This document shows, one piece after another, positions 5,952 to 9,873 of a stretch of DNA of 9,873 nt. The position numbers were made by a program, and so were the translations under genes. The DNA lies in contig CALFRX010000104.1 of the NCBI GenBank assembly GCA_937919295.1, positions 1-9,873 of the forward strand, in the 5' to 3' direction. The number at the start of each line of letters is the position of its first letter. Positions within the stretch are counted from its first letter, which is position 1. This DNA comes from an uncultured Peptococcaceae bacterium (GTDB lineage Bacteria > Bacillota > Dehalobacteriia > UBA7702). The notes beneath the pieces were generated by a model. That model was given only the letters and a program-made list of their open reading frames with translations, searched no databases and was not told the origin of the DNA.

Positions 5952-7745
5952 ATGAATATCAGCAAATTAAACTACTCCCCCTGTACATGGTTAAGTAGCA
6001 GCCATCTTTTGACAAAAGAGGCTTTTTTAGACGCCTCTGCCTCTACAGAGTATTTCGTTTTCGGCGATACCATTGAAACCCCGTTTGTCGTGGTAGACCG
6101 CGGCGACATCGCAGAGTTTTTTTTGAAAAGCGACGCCACCGTCATTGACCCCATGAGAGACCTGAAAAGCCGGGATTATATGACTTTTTATATTCAAGAT
6201 GAACTATCTTCTCTGCCCTTTGTGGGAAACGAAAATAAGATCGGTCTCGTTCTCGACGATAACTCCCATCCCTTGGGCGTTATCATTGATCTCTGGAACC
6301 TCTATTATATATCGTATACTTGGAAAATGGACGCCTATCACAAAAACCTGCAAATTGAGTTCTATAAGCGCATCATTGATCATATTGAAGAAGAAGTTTT
6401 CATCACCGATGAATATGGCTTCATTCAGTTTCTGAATCCCTATGCGGAAAAAGTCTGCGGACTTACTTTGGCAGAGATCATTGGCTGGCATGTGGAAGAT
6501 CTGGAAAAACACAGCTTTATCTCCTCCAGCATCACGAAAGAGGTCTTTAACTGCCACACCACCTGCAATAAAATCATGGAACTGCACACCGGCGAAACAG
6601 TGTTGGCAACGGGGATCCCCCTTTACGATAAAAACGGTAATCTCATCAACGTCCTTGCTACCTCTAAAAATATCGTGGAGCTGAGGGATATCCTTTCCCA
6701 CCTCCATGATGTCACCAGTGAGCTGGGTATCAAGGAAAAACAGATCAAGGAATTGCAAAAAAAGGTCATCACCCAGGAAAACTATGTCATGGAAAGCGAG
6801 GCCATGCGGGAAGTAAAGAGGAGCATCTTAAAGATCGCCCCCACCGACGCCACCGTCTTGGTGGAGGGTGAAAGCGGTTCGGGCAAGGAGATCGTGGCGG
6901 AACTGCTCTTTAAATTGGGCAACCGCGCCGATCAACCCTTCAGCAAAATCAACTGCGCCATGATTCCGGAACACCTGTTGGAATCGGAATTTTTCGGCTA
7001 TGAGCCGGGAGCCTTCACCGGCGCCAACAAGTCGGGGAAAAGAGGCAAAATCGAAATGGCCGATGGCGGTACCTTATTCCTTGATGAAATCGGCGAAATG
7101 CCCCTGAGTTTACAGGCAAAGATCCTCGAGTTTTTACAGGACCGGGAAATCGTCCGCGTCGGCGGCATGAAGCGCATCCCCGTAGACGTCCGGGTCATCG
7201 CCGCCACCAACCGCAATCTCCAGGCCATGGTCAAAGAGGGCACCTTTCGGGGAGACCTCTATTACCGGCTCAATGTCATGTCGATCCATGTGAGCCCCCT
7301 GCAGCGGCGCACAGAAGATATTATGCCCCTGACCTCAATGTTCCTGCAAAAATACAATGCCCGCTACGGTAAAAGCAAGGTCTTCGCCCCTTCGGTGCTA
7401 ACCTATTTTCTGAAATACACCTGGCCCGGCAATGTCAGAGAGCTAATGCACACCGTGGAACGACTGCTGATCATCAGTGACAACGACGTGATCACCATGA
7501 ACGACGTCAACAAGGTATTCAGCGATAACACGGAAAAATATCTCAATACGGAATTATCCTCCTTGAAGCAAGCAAAACATCAACTGGAGATTTCCATGGT
7601 CAAGCAGGCCTACGAAACTTACCGTTCCTCTTATAAAGTCGGCGACGTGCTGGGTATTTCCCAGCCCGCAGTGATGAAAATTCTGAAAAAGCACGGTTTT
7701 CGCCTACAAAACGGCGTCCTTACCAAAATTAATTATACGGAATAA
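5952..7745 (+). CDS. Sigma-54-dependent activator (sensor-PAS-AAA+-HTH)
   Basis: A 597-aa enhancer-binding protein. Residues 1-125 form an unassigned sensor region (GLVLDDNSHPLGVIIDLWNL, 98-117, is faintly CBS-like). A PAS domain spans about 137-245 and a coiled linker 245-275. The AAA+ domain (about 280-510) is complete: Walker A GESGSGKE (306-313), sigma-54 contact loop GAFTGA (353-358), Walker B LFLDEIGE (375-382), sensor I AATN (417-420), arginine-rich RGDLYYRLNV (433-442) and sensor II WPGNVREL (491-498). The C-terminal helix-turn-helix (about 562-582, VGDVLGISQPAVMKILKKHGF split as 563-578 and following) is TyrR-like. AAAGGAG (5939-5945) lies 6 nt before the ATG. There is no receiver domain, so it probably senses a small molecule directly. 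Target: the promoter at 8071, by proximity. Cys201 and Cys205 (CHTTC) lie in the PAS region. Confidence 0.95.
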   Translation: MNISKLNYSPCTWLSSSHLLTKEAFLDASASTEYFVFGDTIETPFVVVDRGDIAEFFLKSDATVIDPMRDLKSRDYMTFYIQDELSSLPFVGNENKIGLVLDDNSHPLGVIIDLWNLYYISYTWKMDAYHKNLQIEFYKRIIDHIEEEVFITDEYGFIQFLNPYAEKVCGLTLAEIIGWHVEDLEKHSFISSSITKEVFNCHTTCNKIMELHTGETVLATGIPLYDKNGNLINVLATSKNIVELRDILSHLHDVTSELGIKEKQIKELQKKVITQENYVMESEAMREVKRSILKIAPTDATVLVEGESGSGKEIVAELLFKLGNRADQPFSKINCAMIPEHLLESEFFGYEPGAFTGANKSGKRGKIEMADGGTLFLDEIGEMPLSLQAKILEFLQDREIVRVGGMKRIPVDVRVIAATNRNLQAMVKEGTFRGDLYYRLNVMSIHVSPLQRRTEDIMPLTSMFLQKYNARYGKSKVFAPSVLTYFLKYTWPGNVRELMHTVERLLIISDNDVITMNDVNKVFSDNTEKYLNTELSSLKQAKHQLEISMVKQAYETYRSSYKVGDVLGISQPAVMKILKKHGFRLQNGVLTKINYTE

Positions 7746-7757
7746 ACCAATGCAAAA

Positions 7758-7800
7758 AAACAGCAGCCGCAAAGATGCAGACTGCTGTTTGTGCTTTTTT
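7758..7800 (+). terminator. Intrinsic terminator after the activator gene
   Basis: AAACAGCAG (7758-7766) pairs perfectly with CTGCTGTTT (7782-7790), with an inner GCA/TGC stem (7769-7771/7776-7778), then GTGC and six T (7795-7800). It separates the activator gene from the sigma-54-driven unit. Confidence 0.8.
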
Positions 7801-7820
7801 AGCCATTCTTTAGCAGGCAT

Positions 7821-7910
7821 AATAACAAAAGTGCTTACTTGATTACTTTTGTTATTAGAATCTTCCTGCTATTATTGAAATATTTGCGTTAACTAATCAC
7901 AAAAGTTATT
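7821..7910. promoter_or_regulatory. Candidate enhancer: three AC-N4-GT sites
   Basis: A perfect 12-bp inverted repeat, AATAACAAAAGT (7821-7832) and ACTTTTGTTATT (7845-7856), can be read as two 16-bp sites centred 20 bp apart: AATAAC-AAAA-GTGCTT (7821-7836) and GATTAC-TTTT-GTTATT (7841-7856). A third, AATCAC-AAAA-GTTATT (7895-7910), lies 54 bp further. Position about 190-275 bp upstream of the predicted start fits a sigma-54 upstream activating sequence. Binding by the adjacent activator is inferred. Confidence 0.6.
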
Positions 7911-8055
7911 ATGGGGATGAATTATTTCATCGTTTGATCGAAGTATTTATCTTTTTTATTCTTTGTTTCCTTTTTTTCACGGTGCAGTCAATATTTCCCG
8001 CCTTCCGCCAACTCCTATTTTGCTGATGTGGAACAATTATTTACCTCAAATTCGA

Positions 8056-8072
8056 CAAAAGTGCTACTTTTG
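8056..8072. promoter_or_regulatory. Compact palindrome overlapping the -24 element
   Basis: CAAAAGT (8056-8062), GCT, ACTTTTG (8066-8072) is a perfect 17-bp interrupted palindrome. It repeats the core of the upstream sites with half-site centres 11 bp apart. It runs into the TGG of the -24 element, so binding here would block the polymerase or position it. This suggests a repression or fine-tuning site. Confidence 0.55.
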
Positions 8073-8087
8073 GCAGGGTTATTGCAT
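8071..8087 (+). promoter_or_regulatory. Sigma-54 (-24/-12) promoter
   Basis: TGGCAGG-GTTA-TTGCA matches the consensus TGGCACG-N4-TTGCA at all but one fixed position. The invariant GG (8072-8073) and GC (8084-8085) are exactly 10 nt apart. Predicted start is about 8097, leaving a 150-nt leader before the ATG at 8248. A sigma-54 activator is encoded immediately upstream. I see no equivalent element elsewhere in the window's intergenic DNA. Confidence 0.88.
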
Positions 8088-8095
8088 TATTCTAT

Positions 8096-8247
8096 GCCAG
8101 AAGGCCATTTGCGCGCATGGTCTTCCTTCGGCAAAAAGGTGATACAAAACACCGCCTTTCCTTTTGCGGTGGCTGCAAACCCCTCTCCGCCGAAATCTGG
8201 CTATTTCACTGTCAACAGCTAAACTTATAGGAAAAGGAGTATACCAT
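8096..8247 (+). promoter_or_regulatory. Structured 5' leader, riboswitch-like, class unknown
   Basis: From the predicted start the leader folds by eye into nested elements. P1 is GCCAGA (8096-8101) with TCTGGC (8196-8201). P2 hairpin is 8102-8108 with 8117-8123 (extendable to 8100-8125). P3 is TTCGGC (8127-8132) with GCCGAA (8189-8194). P4 is CACCGC (8150-8155) with GCGGTG (8166-8171). Alternatives compete with P4: GGTG (8138-8141) with CACC (8150-8153), and GCAAAAAGG (8131-8139) with CCTTTTGC (8160-8167, one bulge). The ribosome binding site AAAAGGAG (8232-8239) is outside P1. I recognise no known riboswitch consensus. Confidence 0.45.
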
Positions 8248-9180
8248 ATGACTGCATTAATCGGTTATCAAATCGCAACCGTCCTTATGATGGTCTCTGT
8301 TTGCGGTTACTTGGCTTATGACATTGTCAAGCACAAGAATGAACTGAGGGGAAAGGACAAATACCTTGGCCTTGTAATCGTTTCTGTCATTACCGAATTT
8401 TTTGATTGCCTCGGTATCGGTTCTTATGGACCTCAAACCGCAGCCTACAAAAAATTCAAACTGGTTGACGACCTCTTAATTCCCGGAACGTTAAATACTT
8501 GCGCTCTCACAGTTACCGGCGTTGGGACACTTTTATTCATCAACACCATTGAAATGGATATTATGACCCTCATCGCAATGGTTATCGCTTCCTGTATCGG
8601 TTCCTTCTTGGGTTCAAAATTCGTCTGCAAACTCAATGTCACCGGAATCCGTTACGGGATGGGGATCGCCCTCATCATCGTTGCCATTGTCATCACCTCG
8701 GGTCAGCTCGGTCTTTTACCCAATGAAGGCGGTATCGCCATTGGCCTTTACGGTTGGAAATTGGTGATCGCCTGCATCGTCTGCGCTATTCTTGGCGCCT
8801 TGATGTGTCTGGGCATTGGCTGCTACGCACCAATGCTGGCCATGATCTGTCTCATGGGTGTGAATCCCGTCATCGCCTATCCTGTGATGTACGGTACCTG
8901 CATGTTCCTGATTCCTGTCGCTGCTTTCCGGTTCATCAAAGAAGGTAGATACAGTAAGAAACAGGCGGTTATCTGCAATACCGTAGGTCTGATCGGCACC
9001 TTTACGGCATTTTACCTGATTACTTCCGTTCCGATTTACTGGCTTAAATGGGCTGTTGTCGCCGTGCTTATTTATACTTCTTACACCATGCTACGGGACG
9101 CCAACAGAAAAAAAGGAGTGGTGCCGGGTGAAGCTAAATGTGCCTGCGGGATAGAAACGGAGACACAGACTTCCCCATAA
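8248..9180 (+). CDS. TauE/SafE (TSUP)-like membrane transporter
   Basis: A 310-aa integral membrane protein with about eight hydrophobic segments, resembling the TSUP (sulfite exporter TauE/SafE) family of anion exporters. The start is ATG 8248 (MTALIGYQ), supported by AAAAGGAG 8 nt upstream; an in-frame ATG at 8164 lies inside the structured leader and has no such site. Two internal repeat motifs mark a duplicated fold: CLGIGSYGP (54-62) and CLGIGCYAP (187-195). The C-terminal tail is soluble with a CAC motif (298-300). It is the first gene behind the sigma-54 promoter. Codon choice (GGT, GCT, TCT) is less GC-biased than in the ABC operon, hinting at higher expression. Substrate unknown; in TSUP proteins it is usually a sulfur- or carbon-containing organic anion. 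Family assignment is moderately sure. Confidence 0.8.
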   Translation: MTALIGYQIATVLMMVSVCGYLAYDIVKHKNELRGKDKYLGLVIVSVITEFFDCLGIGSYGPQTAAYKKFKLVDDLLIPGTLNTCALTVTGVGTLLFINTIEMDIMTLIAMVIASCIGSFLGSKFVCKLNVTGIRYGMGIALIIVAIVITSGQLGLLPNEGGIAIGLYGWKLVIACIVCAILGALMCLGIGCYAPMLAMICLMGVNPVIAYPVMYGTCMFLIPVAAFRFIKEGRYSKKQAVICNTVGLIGTFTAFYLITSVPIYWLKWAVVAVLIYTSYTMLRDANRKKGVVPGEAKCACGIETETQTSP

Positions 9181-9252
9181 TTCGTTTCTCAAAATACGTA
9201 ACAGACAAACGAAGGCAGCTTATCAACAAAAATTATTCTAATTTATTTCTGG

Positions 9253-9301
9253 CGCCGCTGCTTTAAGAAACCCTTCCAAGGGAAAACTTAAAGCAGCGGC
9301 G
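9253..9301 (+). repeat. Long two-part hairpin between TSUP and BCCT genes
   Basis: A perfect 15-bp stem (9253-9267 with 9287-9301) carries a 5-bp upper stem, CCCTT (9271-9275) with AAGGG (9278-9282), above an A-rich internal loop. No U-run follows on plus, so it is not a standard terminator. It could be a processing or stability element that lowers or separates expression of the downstream transporter. The stretch 9181-9252 before it holds ACAAAAATTATT (9226-9237), a one-mismatch copy of the ACAAAAGT site. Confidence 0.6.
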
Positions 9302-9343
9302 GGAAACGGAAACAAAAAACGTAGACAATCTAATCTAATTTGT

Positions 9344-9426
9344 ATGGTGTTCCCCTATCAAACACCATTGAAATAAACGACATCCGGACGTAAATCAAAA
9401 AATAGAGAGAACATCATTTACGCCGG
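9344..9426 (+). repeat. Two further inverted repeats upstream of the BCCT gene
   Basis: ATGGTGTT (9344-9351) pairs with AACACCAT (9361-9368) over 9 nt. CGTAAAT (9389-9395) pairs with ATTTACG (9416-9422), extended by CCGG/CCGG (9384-9387/9423-9426) past a bulged A. They may be operators or leader hairpins of the BCCT gene. Neither a -24/-12 element nor a convincing -35/-10 pair is visible in 9181-9505, so the BCCT gene may be read from the sigma-54 promoter upstream. Confidence 0.45.
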
Positions 9427-9505
9427 TGTCTATACGGAAGATCAGGTAAAATCATAACGATCTTGCCCAATGATAATACGTCTTCCGCGAACAGGGGATT
9501 TACAC

Positions 9506-9873
9506 ATGAAAACTCAAAAGATTGATTACACAACCATTGTCGTCAGCGTTGCCTTATTGGCGTTATTGGTCATTTTGACCATTGCCACGCCGGAACTTAT
9601 GGTCCGTGGTTTGGTTTCGGCAAAAGACTTCGTGATCTATTATCTCGGTTCCTTTTTTATCGTTTTTGTTGCCGCAATGCTCTTTTACAACGTATGGCTG
9701 GCATTCTCCAAATATGGCAGCATTCGCCTGGGGAAAGTGAAGCCCCAATACTCCACTTTCGGCTGGGTCGCTATGATCTTCTGTGCCGCCATGGGCACCA
9801 GCATTCTTTTCTGGTCTGCCATCGAATGGGCCTATTACATCATCTGGTTGCGTCCTTTCGGCATGGACATGGC
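9506..9873 (+). CDS. BCCT-family transporter, N-terminal part (cut by window end)
   Basis: The first 122 residues of a betaine/carnitine/choline transporter; the frame is open to the window end. AGGGGA (9493-9498) lies 7 nt before the ATG. Three hydrophobic segments are seen (about 10-28, 43-65, 85-105). The family's diagnostic stretch is at 94-108, AAMGTSILFWSAIEW followed by AYYIIWLRPFG. Sodium-coupled members such as BetP have GMGIG followed by FYGTTEP, as I recall. Here the glycines are mostly replaced (AMGTS) and the block reads more like CaiT (LFWGSIEIYYY, then PPFG). This hints at a carnitine/betaine-type exchanger or an unusual coupling mode. The position after the sigma-54 unit suggests quaternary-amine catabolism rather than osmoprotection; substrate not proven. 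Confidence 0.88.
   Translation, partial: MKTQKIDYTTIVVSVALLALLVILTIATPELMVRGLVSAKDFVIYYLGSFFIVFVAAMLFYNVWLAFSKYGSIRLGKVKPQYSTFGWVAMIFCAAMGTSILFWSAIEWAYYIIWLRPFGMDM

Noticed and set aside
8028..8222. Plus-strand 64-codon frame, and extension of the TSUP gene to ATG 8164
   Set aside because: The frame spans the sigma-54 promoter and cannot be expressed from it. The upstream ATG has no ribosome binding site, while ATG 8248 has AAAAGGAG at 8 nt.
9250..9266. TGGCGCC-GCTG-CTTTA as a second sigma-54 promoter for the BCCT gene
   Set aside because: The bases 10 nt after GG are TT, not the required GC, and the stretch forms the left arm of a hairpin.
1..9873. tRNA, rRNA, CRISPR array or transposase genes
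   Set aside because: No cloverleaf with a CCA end, rRNA-like block, regularly spaced direct repeats or transposase motif was seen on either strand.

Overview
The window most likely comes from a monoderm, endospore-forming bacterium of the Clostridia. A clear spoIIID gene (sporulation regulator) lies at 5195-5443 on the minus strand. The two membrane-fusion adaptors lack the long helical hairpin that docks on TolC-type channels, and a sigma-54 activator faces a sigma-54 promoter. Genus cannot be read from the sequence. GC content looks close to 50%, with GCC/ATC/GGC-rich codons in the ABC operon and more GGT/TCT/CGT codons in the two transporter genes at the right end.

Left part (1-4950). Two intrinsic terminators close an upstream unit. 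A promoter with a perfect extended -10 follows, and then a tight five-gene operon: HlyD/MacA-type adaptor, MacB-type ATPase, MacB-type permease, secreted protein with a C-terminal cadherin-like beta-sandwich, and a second adaptor. The first three genes overlap by ATGA, and a terminator follows at 4909-4945. Together they should form an ABC export or envelope-remodelling complex. The substrate is unknown.

Middle part (4950-5950). This holds a cluster of inverted repeats, including a perfect 47-bp palindrome, then spoIIID on the minus strand with a candidate sigma-E promoter. Next comes a stretch of about 260 nt with no credible protein. On the minus strand it reads as a structured RNA: a perfect TATAAT, nested stems, and a terminator with a U-run. 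This is a candidate noncoding RNA beside a sporulation regulator.

Right part (5950-9873). A 597-aa sigma-54 activator (N-terminal sensor, PAS, AAA+, TyrR-like HTH) and a terminator are followed by a 500-nt control region. That region contains repeated AC-AAAA-GT sites, a near-consensus -24/-12 promoter and a highly structured leader. It feeds a TauE/SafE (TSUP)-like 310-aa membrane protein and then, after 325 nt with three hairpins, the start of a BCCT (betaine/carnitine/choline) transporter cut by the window end. The same ACAAAAGT motif lies in front of the activator gene. The picture is a signal-responsive uptake/export locus for a quaternary amine or related compound, switched on by the activator. 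The ligand is inference only.
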